NCBI GenBank assembly: GCA_023415635.1
Contig: JAEZJV010000051.1
Coordinates: forward strand, 285,820-349,819
Origin: Bacillota bacterium
Lineage (GTDB): Bacteria; Bacillota; Clostridia; Lachnospirales; Lachnospiraceae
Direction: 5' to 3'
DNA length: 64,000 bases
How positions within the stretch are numbered: position 1 is the first letter of the stretch; each line of letters starts with the position of its first letter. A program made the translations under genes and the position numbers. This document shows, piece after piece, positions 33,749-43,718 of the stretch. The notes under the pieces were generated by a model. The model saw only the letters and a program-made list of their open reading frames with translations, was not told the origin of the DNA and did not search any database.

Positions 33749-34781
33749 AAAAAAACGTGTAGAGGGCGGAGGAAATAATGCACCCTGGTTGAATACCTTC
33801 GCTGATTTGATGAATCTGCTGCTCTGTTTCTTTGTTCTGCTGTTTGCGATGTCAGATGTGGACGAAGAGAAGTTCGACCAGATTTCTGTATCTATGGCTA
33901 ATTCCATCGGTGTATTTGATGGAGGAGGGACCTCTATTGGAACCGGGAATCTAATATCTTCAGGAATGTCACAGATGAATGAGCTGGACGAATTCTATAC
34001 CAATATGGGTAAGGCCTCGAAACAAACCGGTGATAATATACAATCGAAGGATAATGATTCATCCAAGGAGGATACCTTCAAATCCAATGATGGCAGCGAA
34101 GTATTAAAGGGTGAGGAGGGTATTAAGGAGGATAAAGGTAATATAGGTATTCAGGATAATAGAAAAAATGAGAATATTAATTCCTCTGATAACAGTAAGG
34201 GAACAGAGGGCACAGACCAGGGAAAAGGCAGCGCAGGAACCCAGGAGCAAGATGGGACAGGCGATGCAGATCTCGCTGCAGCATTGAATAAGGTAGAAGA
34301 GAAAATGCAGGAAGTATCTACGGATATGTACGATATTATATCGGACCTGACAGAAAAATATAATCTGGGGGATTACACAGAACTGAGTATAGACCCCGAA
34401 TATCAATATGTAGAACTTACTTTGAAGGGTTCCATCCTGTATGATTCAGGAGATGCAGAACTTAAGAAAAATGCTCTACCGATCCTAAGTAGTATAGGAG
34501 ATATTCTTAAGAAATTTGAAGGTTATACAGTTGAAATCATCGGTCATACCGACAATGTACCTATGACCGGTACTAAGTTTAAGGATAATAACTGGCTGTC
34601 CTCGGCCAGAGCCTTAAATGCGGCAGATTATCTGATTAAGCAATGCCAACTGGATCCCTCCTTTATTAAATACTCAGGAAGAGGGGAATACGAGCCAATA
34701 GCTAGCAATTCGACGGCAGAAGGCAGGGCTAAGAACAGAAGAATTGAGATTAAGATATTTAATAAATATAGCGGTAAATAA
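33741..34781 (+). CDS. motB: Flagellar motor stator protein MotB
   Basis: 346 residues: short basic start, one membrane helix with channel aspartate D22 in TFADLMNLLLCFFVLLF, then an OmpA/Pal-like peptidoglycan-binding domain (about 215-342, EIIGHTDNVPMTG, NNWLSSARALNAADYL, GRGEYEPIASN). Between plug and OmpA domain is an unusually long hydrophilic, Gly/Asp/Ser/Lys-rich linker of about 100 residues. TTG 33741 gives the family start MARKK; GTG 33732 is the alternative. Forms the stator with MotA. Confidence 0.93.
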   Translation: MARKKRVEGGGNNAPWLNTFADLMNLLLCFFVLLFAMSDVDEEKFDQISVSMANSIGVFDGGGTSIGTGNLISSGMSQMNELDEFYTNMGKASKQTGDNIQSKDNDSSKEDTFKSNDGSEVLKGEEGIKEDKGNIGIQDNRKNENINSSDNSKGTEGTDQGKGSAGTQEQDGTGDADLAAALNKVEEKMQEVSTDMYDIISDLTEKYNLGDYTELSIDPEYQYVELTLKGSILYDSGDAELKKNALPILSSIGDILKKFEGYTVEIIGHTDNVPMTGTKFKDNNWLSSARALNAADYLIKQCQLDPSFIKYSGRGEYEPIASNSTAEGRAKNRRIEIKIFNKYSGK

Positions 34782-34811
34782 TATTTTCGAAGCAAAAAAG
34801 GGGGACTCCTA

Positions 34812-35321
34812 ATGAAAAAAAACATTTTAACAATTATTATCATGGCAGTAACACTGATTAATACAATCTTACTTGGTGTACTGATATTTGCTATTGTTCC
34901 TTCTGCGAATAAGACCACTAAACTGATGGACAAGGTTGCTTCGATTGTAGATCTTGAGATGGAATCACCTGAGAATGCAAGGGCACAGGTTGCGGTATCG
35001 GATATCATGATCTATGATTTACCGGACAAGCTGACAATTAACCTAAAGAAGGGTGAAGATGGGGTAGAACATTATGCAATACTCAATGTGTCACTTTCCA
35101 TGAACAGTAAGCATGAGGACTATGAGACCTTGAATCCGAAGGTGTCTGAATACTCCAATGCGATTGGGGAGATTGTGCAGGAGGAATTTGCGAGATATAC
35201 AAGGGATGATGTTGAAGCCAATAAAAATGTGATTAAGGAGATGATTATATCACGAATCCAGGAACTATTCCATTCGGATTTTATAATCAGCGTGTCCTTT
35301 GGTAATTTAATTCTTCAGTAG
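34812..35321 (+). CDS. fliL: Flagellar basal body-associated protein FliL
   Basis: 169 residues with one N-terminal membrane helix (about 5-28, LTIIIMAVTLINTILLGVLI) and a periplasmic/external stomatin-like domain ending in IISRIQELFHSDFIISVSFG. FliL supports stators near the basal body. ATG has GGGGGACTCC upstream, a poor but usable site. Follows motB by 30 bases. Confidence 0.88.
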   Translation: MKKNILTIIIMAVTLINTILLGVLIFAIVPSANKTTKLMDKVASIVDLEMESPENARAQVAVSDIMIYDLPDKLTINLKKGEDGVEHYAILNVSLSMNSKHEDYETLNPKVSEYSNAIGEIVQEEFARYTRDDVEANKNVIKEMIISRIQELFHSDFIISVSFGNLILQ

Positions 35322-35435
35322 GTAGAATAAGAAGAAGCAGTCTTTCTTATCAAATTTTGGTTTTATTACAAAAATTGATGCTTTTCTTAATTTTTTGTGT
35401 TATTATGTAACTAGTATAACAGGGAGGAATTGATC

Positions 35436-36416
35436 ATGGGCGATGTCCTATCCCAAAATGAGATAGATAATCTGCTTGCTGCGTTGTCGAGCGGTGAACT
35501 GGATGCGGATGATTATAAGCAAACGACGGAAAAGCAGGTAAAGAACTATGACTTTGCCAGACCATCCAAGTTCTCCAAGGAACATCTGCGAACGATGAAC
35601 ATCATATTTGAGCATTATGCCAGATTACTCTCTACTAACCTGCCTGCTTATCTAAGAAAGAATGTTCAGGTTGAGGTAATTAATTCCGAAGCAGTACAGT
35701 ACTCAGAATTCACGAATGCCCTTTCCAATCCTGTACTGTTGGGCATCATAGATATTGCACCGCTGGAGGGTAATATAATAATCGAGCTTGCGGATAATCT
35801 TGGTTATGCTATCGTGGACAGAATGCTGGGCGGAAGTGGGCACCCTCTTGAGAAGATGAGAGATTTCTCGGAGATTGAGCTATCGATTATTGAAAGAATC
35901 TTCAATGTCTGTACGAACCTGCTCCGTGAACCCTGGGCTAATGTTATTCAGCTTCAACCACGGCTTCTTCGTATTGAGACGAACTCGCAGTTTGCACAGA
36001 TTATATCTCCAAGCGAGATGATCTCGATTGTAACCTTAAATATCAAGATCGGTAATATCGAAGGAATGATGAATATCTGTCTTCCTTATGTATGTCTTGA
36101 GAAGGTTATTGATAAATTGAATACAAAATATTGGTACTCCAATTTACAGATGAGTGATAATAAATCCTATCACGATGTCATAGAAATTGCTATTTCAAAA
36201 GCCCGGGTTCCTCTTCGGGCGGTTCTTGGTAAGAGTACGATTTCTGTAAATGATTTTATGAATATGCAGCGCGGAGATATCATTAAATTAAATACAAAAG
36301 TAGAAGATGAATTGACCGTCTATGTCGGTAATCTAAATAAGTTTACCGCTCTCCCGGGAGCATCCTCAGGTTCCTACGCGGTAAAAATTTCATCAATCAT
36401 CAGAGGAGAGGAGTAA
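35436..36416 (+). CDS. fliM: Flagellar motor switch protein FliM
   Basis: 326 residues. The CheY-P-binding N-terminus LSQNEIDNLLAAL, the middle CheC-like domain (FEHYARLLSTNLPAYLRKNV, LGYAIVDRMLGGSG) and the C-terminal SpoA domain are in order. ATG 35436 has GGGAGG eight bases upstream. A weak promoter-like pair, TTGATG and TGTTAT 17 bases apart, lies at about 35378-35406. The next gene starts six bases after the stop. Confidence 0.96.
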   Translation: MGDVLSQNEIDNLLAALSSGELDADDYKQTTEKQVKNYDFARPSKFSKEHLRTMNIIFEHYARLLSTNLPAYLRKNVQVEVINSEAVQYSEFTNALSNPVLLGIIDIAPLEGNIIIELADNLGYAIVDRMLGGSGHPLEKMRDFSEIELSIIERIFNVCTNLLREPWANVIQLQPRLLRIETNSQFAQIISPSEMISIVTLNIKIGNIEGMMNICLPYVCLEKVIDKLNTKYWYSNLQMSDNKSYHDVIEIAISKARVPLRAVLGKSTISVNDFMNMQRGDIIKLNTKVEDELTVYVGNLNKFTALPGASSGSYAVKISSIIRGEE

Positions 36417-36422
36417 CAGACT

Positions 36423-37604
36423 ATGGATGGTATGCTATCTCAGGAAGAGATTAACGCTTTACTAAACGGAATGAGTTCTGATGCTTCCGACAGTACAGCG
36501 AATGAAAAGCTAACCGACGCTGAAAAAGATGCAATAGGAGAGATATCAAATATCAGTATGGGAACAGCTGCAACAACACTGTTTTCCCTGGTAAATCAAA
36601 GAGTAAATATTACGACTCCTGTGGTTGAGTATGCGACTTGGAAGGATATCGTAAACAGTTATGATAAGCCCTGTGTATTTATCCAGATTTATTACGAAGA
36701 CGGTCTGGATGGCAATAACATCTTAATTCTAAAGGAGAACGATGTTAAGATTATTACTGACCTAATGATGGGTGGTGATGGTACAGGTATATCAAGTGAA
36801 TTGACGGAGCTTCATTTAAGTGCAATCAGTGAAGCGATGAACCAGATGATGGGCTCCGCAGCGACCTCTATTTCTTCCATGCTGGAGAAGAGGGTGAATA
36901 TCAGCCCTCCGTCCTCGGCGGTAGTCGATTTGTATGAGAATATGAATGGAGAGAATATCGCGGATTTTCTCAAGGGTAGTTTTGTCAGAGTATCCTTCCA
37001 TATGGAGATTGGTGATCTGGTTGATAGTGTTCTGATGCAGTTGTATCCGTTTGAATTCGCAAGAGATCTGTATCAGCAGTTTATCCAGGCAACCTCAATG
37101 GAACCTGATATTCCTACAAGACCTGCCATTGATAACACTCCCAAGAAGAAACAGACACCTCCACCACAGGCAGCTCCTGCACCCCAGCCGGTACCGATGG
37201 CACAGCAGGCCTATAATCCCTATATGAATATGGGTTACCCGGGCGCCCCAGGAATGCCTCAGCAGATGCCGTATATGATGCAGCCGGTACAGGATGTCAA
37301 TGTATCCCCGGTGCAGTTTGCACCCTTTGGACAACTCCCCGGCGGGGTAGTCCAACCGGAAAACATTGACCTGCTGATGGATGTACCACTTGAAGTAACT
37401 GTAGAATTAGGCAGGACAAGTAAATCAATCAAAGAAATACTGGATTTTACACCTGGAACGATTATTGAGTTGAACCGGCTTGCAGGTGAACCGATTGATG
37501 TACTCGTAAATGGCAAATTTGTTGCTAAGGGCGAAGTAGTAGTTATGGAAGAAGCCTTCGGAATCCGAGTAACAGAAATTATAAAACAAAAGCAAACAAA
37601 CTAA
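36423..37604 (+). CDS. fliY: Flagellar motor switch phosphatase FliY
   Basis: 393 residues, the Firmicute FliN homologue that also dephosphorylates CheY-P. N-terminal LSQEEINALLNGM resembles the FliM CheY-binding motif. Two CheC-type phosphatase motifs are intact: DAIGEISNISMGTAATTL and SAISEAMNQMMGSAATSI. A Pro/Gln/Met-rich linker (about 235-300) leads to the C-terminal SpoA/FliN domain (VPLEVTVELGRTSKSIKEI). Works with CheC downstream in signal removal. Confidence 0.93.
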   Translation: MDGMLSQEEINALLNGMSSDASDSTANEKLTDAEKDAIGEISNISMGTAATTLFSLVNQRVNITTPVVEYATWKDIVNSYDKPCVFIQIYYEDGLDGNNILILKENDVKIITDLMMGGDGTGISSELTELHLSAISEAMNQMMGSAATSISSMLEKRVNISPPSSAVVDLYENMNGENIADFLKGSFVRVSFHMEIGDLVDSVLMQLYPFEFARDLYQQFIQATSMEPDIPTRPAIDNTPKKKQTPPPQAAPAPQPVPMAQQAYNPYMNMGYPGAPGMPQQMPYMMQPVQDVNVSPVQFAPFGQLPGGVVQPENIDLLMDVPLEVTVELGRTSKSIKEILDFTPGTIIELNRLAGEPIDVLVNGKFVAKGEVVVMEEAFGIRVTEIIKQKQTN

Positions 37605-37636
37605 TAACATTTTAAACGAGAGATAGGAGAAATAAT

Positions 37637-37999
37637 ATGGCAAAAAGTATTTTAATTTGTGATGATGCAGCGTTTATGAGAATGATGATAAAAGATATAT
37701 TAACCAAGAATGGTTATAATATTGCAGGCGAAGCAGAAAACGGATTAAAGGCTGTCGATAAGTATCAGGAAACTAAGCCTGATTTGGTTATGATGGATAT
37801 TACCATGCCAGAGATGGATGGCATTCAGGCATTGAAGAAAATTAAGGCGTCCGACCCCAGCGCCAATGTCATTATGTGTTCCGCCATGGGTCAGCAGGCA
37901 ATGGTTATAGAATCCATCCAGTCAGGAGCAAAGGATTTTATTGTAAAGCCTTTTCAGGCAGACAGAGTTCTGGAGGCTGTTAAGAAAGCAGTAGGTTGA
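37637..37999 (+). CDS. cheY: Chemotaxis response regulator CheY
   Basis: 120 residues, a single receiver domain. Phosphoacceptor D54 in VMMDITMPEMDG, acid pocket D9 D10, the Ser/Thr position in MCSAMGQQ and K in IVKPF are present. It carries the signal from CheA to FliM/FliY. GGAG precedes the ATG. Confidence 0.95.
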   Translation: MAKSILICDDAAFMRMMIKDILTKNGYNIAGEAENGLKAVDKYQETKPDLVMMDITMPEMDGIQALKKIKASDPSANVIMCSAMGQQAMVIESIQSGAKDFIVKPFQADRVLEAVKKAVG

Positions 38000-38006
38000 T
38001 TTTACA

Positions 38007-38462
38007 ATGAATGTTTTAAGCTTGACCATTTTGTCAAAAGGCTCAGATCTGATTAGTGCGTTAAACGGTAGTCCGACTCCAGCTCCGGAAGGAGGGGGCG
38101 GTTCTTCCTATACCGGAGGGATATCGACAACTGACAGCTTAGTACAATTGGTCAGTTTGGTTTTTGTGCTTATCATAATTTTGGTGGCAGCTTATTATAC
38201 TTCCCGTTTTGTAGGGAAGATGAAAATGGGTCAGATACATAAAAGCAATTTTATGGTGATTGATACCTATCGGATCAGCCAGAACAAGGCACTGCAGATA
38301 GTGAAGATTGCCAATAAATACATAGTAATAGCGATTGCAAAAGATACGATAGAGATCATCACGGAGTTGGATGAAGCTGAAGTTACAATCAGGGAATTCC
38401 ATAACGATGAAAAGCAAAGCTTTAAGCAGATTCTCGATAAGCTGAAGAATAAAAATGAGTAG
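38007..38462 (+). CDS. fliO: Flagellar biosynthetic protein FliO
   Basis: 151 residues with one membrane segment (about 46-66, LVQLVSLVFVLIIILVAAYY) and the FliO/FliZ cytoplasmic domain (NFMVIDTYRISQNKALQIVK). A Gly/Pro/Ser-rich external stretch precedes the helix. FliO aids assembly of the FliPQR export gate that follows. No strong ribosome binding site; it starts eight bases after cheY. Confidence 0.85.
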   Translation: MNVLSLTILSKGSDLISALNGSPTPAPEGGGGSSYTGGISTTDSLVQLVSLVFVLIIILVAAYYTSRFVGKMKMGQIHKSNFMVIDTYRISQNKALQIVKIANKYIVIAIAKDTIEIITELDEAEVTIREFHNDEKQSFKQILDKLKNKNE

Positions 38463-38474
38463 AGGCTGATAACC

Positions 38475-39329
38475 ATGAAACTAAGGAAATCAAAGCACTT
38501 AAGCATATGGTCTGCAATCCTTGTTCTGCTGCTTTTCACCGGTCTATTCTCTGGTTTTGGAATAGAGAAGGTCTATGCGCAGACAGTCAGAGATACGGTA
38601 ACCAATACCACTGAGGATAATAGAACTGATAACGGAGTAGCTAATGTCAATGGCTCCCTTGGACCGTTACAGTTTACTTTAAATACAGATGAGGATTCGG
38701 ACAGCCTGTCATCTACTTTGCAAATTCTGCTAGTCTTGACGGTTATCTCACTTGCTCCGTCGATACTCATTATGGTAACCTCGTTTACCAGAATCCTGAT
38801 AGTACTGCATTTTGTCAGATCAGCGATCGGAACAACAACGACTCCTCCAAACCAGATATTAACAGGGTTGGCACTGTTTCTCACATTTTTTATCATGTCT
38901 CCGGTTTTTTCACAAATCAATACAGAAGCGCTGAAGCCCCTTTCCGAGGGTACGATTACTCAGGAGGAGGCTTTTGATAAAGGTATAGCTCCGGTCAGGA
39001 CCTTTATGCTCGAGCAGGCGAAGACGAAAGATATCAGGCTTTTTTTAGATATTGCGAAAATTGCTGAAGTGAAAACCATGGATGATATTCCAACAACAGT
39101 AATTATCCCTGCATTTATTATTAGTGAGCTTCGGACAGCATTCATTATTGGCTTTCTGATATACATACCGTTTATCATAATTGATATGGTGGTATCCTCA
39201 ACCCTGATGTCCATGGGTATGATGATGCTGCCACCGACGATGATTTCCATGCCTTTTAAGATTCTGCTGTTCATTCTGGCGGATGGCTGGAACCTAATTA
39301 TTGGGCAACTTGTAAAGACCTTTTACTAG
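38475..39329 (+). CDS. fliP: Flagellar export gate protein FliP
   Basis: 284 residues with a cleavable-type signal peptide (1-36, ending VYAQT) and four membrane helices. The family signatures VTSFTRILIVLHFVRSAIGT, PPNQILTGLALFLTFF and SMGMMMLPPTMISMPFKILL are clear. Forms the export gate with FliQ and FliR. Confidence 0.96.
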   Translation: MKLRKSKHLSIWSAILVLLLFTGLFSGFGIEKVYAQTVRDTVTNTTEDNRTDNGVANVNGSLGPLQFTLNTDEDSDSLSSTLQILLVLTVISLAPSILIMVTSFTRILIVLHFVRSAIGTTTTPPNQILTGLALFLTFFIMSPVFSQINTEALKPLSEGTITQEEAFDKGIAPVRTFMLEQAKTKDIRLFLDIAKIAEVKTMDDIPTTVIIPAFIISELRTAFIIGFLIYIPFIIIDMVVSSTLMSMGMMMLPPTMISMPFKILLFILADGWNLIIGQLVKTFY

Positions 39330-39377
39330 CGATTTTGATAAAAAAATAATCCGCAAGGTCTTCTCTTGGAGGTAGGT

Positions 39378-39653
39378 ATGAACGAAACAATTATTATTGA
39401 TGTAGCCAGACAGGCAATTTATCTGGTATTAAAAGCATCAGCACCTATGCTTTTGGCCTCCCTGGTAGTCGGGCTGATCGTCAGCATTTTACAGACGGTA
39501 ACCTCAATCCAGGAACAAACCCTCACATTTGTTCCAAAGCTGATTGCGGTATTTCTGGTGATTATGCTGGCAGGTAGCTGGATATTAAATTCATTGAAGG
39601 AATATATGGTGGAGCTATTCTCTAATTTTAGCTACTACATTCATATTCTATGA
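39378..39653 (+). CDS. fliQ: Flagellar export gate protein FliQ
   Basis: 91 residues with two membrane helices and the typical LLASLVVGLIVSILQTVTSI plus QEQTLTFVPKLIAVFLV. ATG 39378 follows GGAGGTAG; TTG 39366 lies upstream of it. Its stop overlaps the fliR ATG. Confidence 0.95.
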   Translation: MNETIIIDVARQAIYLVLKASAPMLLASLVVGLIVSILQTVTSIQEQTLTFVPKLIAVFLVIMLAGSWILNSLKEYMVELFSNFSYYIHIL

Positions 39654-40417
39654 GCTTCTCAATACAGAACTTTGATTTCTATTTATTAATTCTTGTGAGG
39701 ATTACAGGTTATTTTTTTACGGCACCTTTTTTTTCACAAAAAAATGTACCGATTCGTGTTAAAACAGGTTTATCTATATTTATGGCAGCAATCCTTATCT
39801 ATGCAGTTCCATATACAGCCCCTGAATATAACACTGTCATAGGCTTTGCTATCTTGATAGTGAAAGAAGCGCTTGCAGGAGCTATCATGGGACTTTTTGC
39901 TAATATAGCCTACCTTATACTTGCATTTTCCGGTCAGATTATCGATATGGAAATTGGTTTTTCCATGGTCAATGAGATTGATCCGACCACGAACATACAG
40001 ACTACTATTACAGCTAATCTTTATGGTTATTTGGTGTTATTGGTGATGTTTATCACGAATTTGCATCACTTTTTTATCAGGGCGATTATAGATTCCTTTC
40101 AGTTGATTGAAATTGGAAGGGTAAATTTGAATCCGAATCTGTATCAATTAATGATGCAGTTTATGATAGATTATTTTATTATCGGCTTTAGAATTGTGCT
40201 TCCTGTATTTGCAGCAATACTGATAGTAAATACCTTGCTGGCAATACTTGCTAAGATTGCACCGCAGATGAATATGTTTGTCATAGGGATGCAGATTAAG
40301 ATTTTTATAGGATTAATTGTACTTGCAGTGATGATGGAATTAATTCCGGGTGTTGCTGATAAGATATTCAATGAGATGAAGGAGCTGCTACTGCAATCGA
40401 TTAAGCTGCTTCAATAA
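39650..40417 (+). CDS. fliR: Flagellar export gate protein FliR
   Basis: 255 residues, six hydrophobic segments. Family marks are RITGYFFTAPFFSQKNVPIR, GQIIDMEIGFSMVNEIDP and a C-terminal MIELIPG-like region. ATG overlaps the fliQ stop by four bases, indicating coupling. Confidence 0.94.
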   Translation: MSFSIQNFDFYLLILVRITGYFFTAPFFSQKNVPIRVKTGLSIFMAAILIYAVPYTAPEYNTVIGFAILIVKEALAGAIMGLFANIAYLILAFSGQIIDMEIGFSMVNEIDPTTNIQTTITANLYGYLVLLVMFITNLHHFFIRAIIDSFQLIEIGRVNLNPNLYQLMMQFMIDYFIIGFRIVLPVFAAILIVNTLLAILAKIAPQMNMFVIGMQIKIFIGLIVLAVMMELIPGVADKIFNEMKELLLQSIKLLQ

Positions 40418-40486
40418 TGATAATATTAGGCACATGTTCCCGGAAGAGGACTTTTGTTATTTATGAAAAGGAGTTTACGGTAAAAA

Positions 40487-41632
40487 ATGGAGATGGAGAA
40501 AAAACTGGAGCAACGAATATTTCCGGCTAAGTATATTCTTTCCTACCACCTTCAATTCTTTGCCGAGGGTACAGATAAGACGGAAGAGCCTACCGCCAAA
40601 AAGCTGAGGGATGCCAGATTAGAGGGCCAGGTAGCGCGAAGCAAGGAATTAATTTCTGCGTCGGGACTGGCTACTTTTTTTATCATACTGAAGGTTTTTA
40701 CAGGATATATCGGAACAGGCTTTCTAGATCAGTTTAAAAAATCCTATAATGTAATTGACAGGCTGTCGGCGGAAGAGATTACGGTACCCCTGGTTTCAGG
40801 TATATTGAACGATTCCATCCTGACAATCTTAAAAATAGGAGTACCAATCTTTACGATTTCAATATTGGTATCCTTTGTAGTAGTACTGTTCCAGGTGAAA
40901 TGGAAGATTTCATTGAAGACCATGATTCCGAAATTTTCCAAGCTTAATCCTGTAAACGGTTTTAAGAAGCTTTTATCTAAGGAGAAAATAATTGATTTAT
41001 TGATAGAAGTTGTGAAGATAGCAGTGGTATCTTATCTTTCTTATCAGACCCTGAAGAACGAATGGAAGACCCTGTTCATCCTATATGATTTAAAACTGGA
41101 GCAGGCAATTCTTTTGCTCGGTAATCTGGCGATAGATCTGGGACTTAAGATCAGCTTAATTTTTCTGGTAATCGGTTTAGCGGATCTGATATATCAGAAG
41201 ATAAAATTCAGGAAAGACATGAGAATGTCAAAGCAGGAGGTCAAGGATGAATTTAAGAACACCGAAGGTGATCCTCAGATAAAAGGGAAGATTAGAGCAA
41301 AAATGAGAGAGGTATCCCAACGTAGAATGATGCAGGCTCTGCCTTCTGCGGATGTAGTAATTACAAACCCAACCCATCTTGCTGCGGCAATTAAGTATGA
41401 TAAGACCACCAGCGAGGCACCGGTATTAATTGCTAAGGGTGCGGATTATCTGGCTCAGAAGATCAAGGAAGTGGCCAGGGAGAATAATATAGTAATTGTT
41501 GAGAATAAGCCCTTAGCGAGAATGTTGTATTACAATGTGGAGCTGGGAGAAGAGATCCCTCCGGAACTTTATCAGATGACAGCGGAAGTACTAGCCTATG
41601 TATATGGGCTTAATAATAAAAAGATCAGTTAG
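40487..41632 (+). CDS. flhB: Flagellar export switch protein FlhB
   Basis: 381 residues. The N-terminal part contains TEEPTAKKLRDARLEGQVAR and four membrane helices; the cytoplasmic domain has the autocleavage motif N294-P-T-H, which switches substrate class after hook completion under FliK control. Start ATG 40487 or ATG 40493 cannot be decided; AAAAGGAG lies 12 bases before the first. Confidence 0.95.
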   Translation: MEMEKKLEQRIFPAKYILSYHLQFFAEGTDKTEEPTAKKLRDARLEGQVARSKELISASGLATFFIILKVFTGYIGTGFLDQFKKSYNVIDRLSAEEITVPLVSGILNDSILTILKIGVPIFTISILVSFVVVLFQVKWKISLKTMIPKFSKLNPVNGFKKLLSKEKIIDLLIEVVKIAVVSYLSYQTLKNEWKTLFILYDLKLEQAILLLGNLAIDLGLKISLIFLVIGLADLIYQKIKFRKDMRMSKQEVKDEFKNTEGDPQIKGKIRAKMREVSQRRMMQALPSADVVITNPTHLAAAIKYDKTTSEAPVLIAKGADYLAQKIKEVARENNIVIVENKPLARMLYYNVELGEEIPPELYQMTAEVLAYVYGLNNKKIS

Positions 41633-41681
41633 CATAATGTAAGCGACTGAAGTAAGTGATTGAAGGTGAGCATTAGAGATT

Positions 41682-43718
41682 ATGATGAAAAGAAATGATT
41701 TGATTGTTGGTTTATTCCTACTGTCTGCAATCGTATTTTTGATTATACCGATGAATTCCATTGTGCTTGATCTGATGCTGGCACTGAATATCTCCATTGC
41801 AATGGTAATATTATTTAACGCAATGTATACTAAGGAAGTGCTGAATATGTCAGCCTTTCCGACTATATTGCTTTTTACGACGATTTTTCGTATTTCCTTA
41901 AATGTATCCAGTACAAAGCTAATCTTATCCACCGGTGAACCGGGAAATGTTATCACTACCTTCGGAAGATTTGTTGGCGGTGGAAATCTGGTTATTGGTA
42001 TCATCATATTTATTGTATTAATCTTAGTACAGTTTATGGTAATCAATAAGGGTTCTGAGCGTGTTGCTGAGGTAACTGCAAGATTTACGCTGGATGCGAT
42101 GCCGGGTAAGCAGATGGCGATTGATGCTGACTTAAATACCGGTGCCATTACAGACGCAGAGGCTAGGGCCCGCCGGGATAAAATTCAGGAGGAATCAGCA
42201 TTCTTCGGTTCCATGGATGGTGCTACCAAGTATGTTAAGGGAGATGCGATTGCCGGTCTGATCATCACTATCATTAATATGGTTGGCGGTACAGTGATGG
42301 GTGTCATGTATATGGGCATGCCTGCTATGGAAGCATTTGAACATTTCGCCATCGTAACCATAGGTGATGGTCTGGTAAGCCAGATTCCCTCTCTTATGAT
42401 ATCTCTTGCCACAGGTATTCTGGTAACGAAGGTTTCCAAGGAAGCTGATTTCGGCGATCTGCTTATCAAGCAGTTGTTTTCCATTCCGAAAGCGTTATAT
42501 CTTGTAGGCGCTTCCATGATTGGTTTTGGTATCTTTACTCCGCTTAATGGCTTTGTATTTACAGCCTATGGCCTAGTGTTCATCATCTCCGGCCGGATTA
42601 TTGCCAACAGGGTAGAGGTTGCGTCCATCGAGAGTGAGGTATCCAGCGAAGAAGCTGCAGCCAGTGAGATACGTAAACCCGAGAATGTTGTGAGTTTATT
42701 AAATGTGGATCCCATCGAGCTGGAATTTGGTTATGGTATTATTCCGCTTGCCGATACCAATCAGGGCGGAGATCTTCTGGACCGTGTAGTATTGATAAGA
42801 CGCCAGGTAGCTTTAGAGCTTGGCTGTGTTGTTCCAATGATCCGATTAAGGGATAATATTCAGCTGAATCCTAACCAGTATATTATAAAGATTAAAGGAA
42901 TTCAGGTGAGCGAGGGTGAAATACTTTTTGATCATTATATGGCTATGAATCCCGGATATGTAGAAGAAGAAATCACAGGTATTCCTACCTTTGAACCGTC
43001 GTTCCATCTTCCGGCACTCTGGATTACAGAGCACCAGAGAGAGAGAGCAGAGACGCTCGGTTATACAGTTGTTGACCCTCCGTCCATCATTGCTACCCAT
43101 TTGACAGAGGTCATCCGAAGTCATATCCATGAGCTGCTTACCAGACAGGATGTCCAAAACCTGGTGAATAACATACAGGAAGCTAATCAGACTCTTGTAA
43201 GCGAGCTGGTACCCAAGCTTTTAAATATCGGCGAAATACAGAAGGTTTTACAGAATCTGCTGCGGGAGGGAATATCCATCAGAGACTTGGTTACAATTTT
43301 TGAAACTCTTGCAGATTATGCCTCCACGACCCATGATACGGATATACTAACGGAGTATGTAAGGCAAAGTCTAAAACGTGCGATCTCCAATAAGTATTTC
43401 ATAACCGGAGAGATGACCAATGTCGTCACGCTGGATCCTAAAGTAGAGCAGGAGATCATGGGATCAGTAAAGCAGTCTGAGCAGGGAGCCTATCTGGCAT
43501 TGGATCCCAGTATGACCAGAGAAATCATTGATTCGGTACAGACAGAGATACATAAATTGGAAGATTTGGGTAAAAATCCGATTATCATTACTTCACCGAT
43601 TGTCAGAATGTATTTTAAACGCTTGACACAGGACTATTTTAAGGATTTAATAGTTGTATCGTATAATGAAATTGATTCCAATGTAGAATTGCAGTCAGTA
43701 GGGATGGTGACAGTATAG
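41682..43718 (+). CDS. flhA: Flagellar export gate protein FlhA
   Basis: 678 residues: about eight N-terminal membrane helices, the conserved loop (RFTLDAMPGKQMAIDADLNT, ARARRDKIQEESAFFGSMDG) and the C-terminal cytoplasmic substrate- and chaperone-binding ring. Length is normal. Its TAG overlaps the GTG of flhF by one base. Confidence 0.96.
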   Translation: MMKRNDLIVGLFLLSAIVFLIIPMNSIVLDLMLALNISIAMVILFNAMYTKEVLNMSAFPTILLFTTIFRISLNVSSTKLILSTGEPGNVITTFGRFVGGGNLVIGIIIFIVLILVQFMVINKGSERVAEVTARFTLDAMPGKQMAIDADLNTGAITDAEARARRDKIQEESAFFGSMDGATKYVKGDAIAGLIITIINMVGGTVMGVMYMGMPAMEAFEHFAIVTIGDGLVSQIPSLMISLATGILVTKVSKEADFGDLLIKQLFSIPKALYLVGASMIGFGIFTPLNGFVFTAYGLVFIISGRIIANRVEVASIESEVSSEEAAASEIRKPENVVSLLNVDPIELEFGYGIIPLADTNQGGDLLDRVVLIRRQVALELGCVVPMIRLRDNIQLNPNQYIIKIKGIQVSEGEILFDHYMAMNPGYVEEEITGIPTFEPSFHLPALWITEHQRERAETLGYTVVDPPSIIATHLTEVIRSHIHELLTRQDVQNLVNNIQEANQTLVSELVPKLLNIGEIQKVLQNLLREGISIRDLVTIFETLADYASTTHDTDILTEYVRQSLKRAISNKYFITGEMTNVVTLDPKVEQEIMGSVKQSEQGAYLALDPSMTREIIDSVQTEIHKLEDLGKNPIIITSPIVRMYFKRLTQDYFKDLIVVSYNEIDSNVELQSVGMVTV

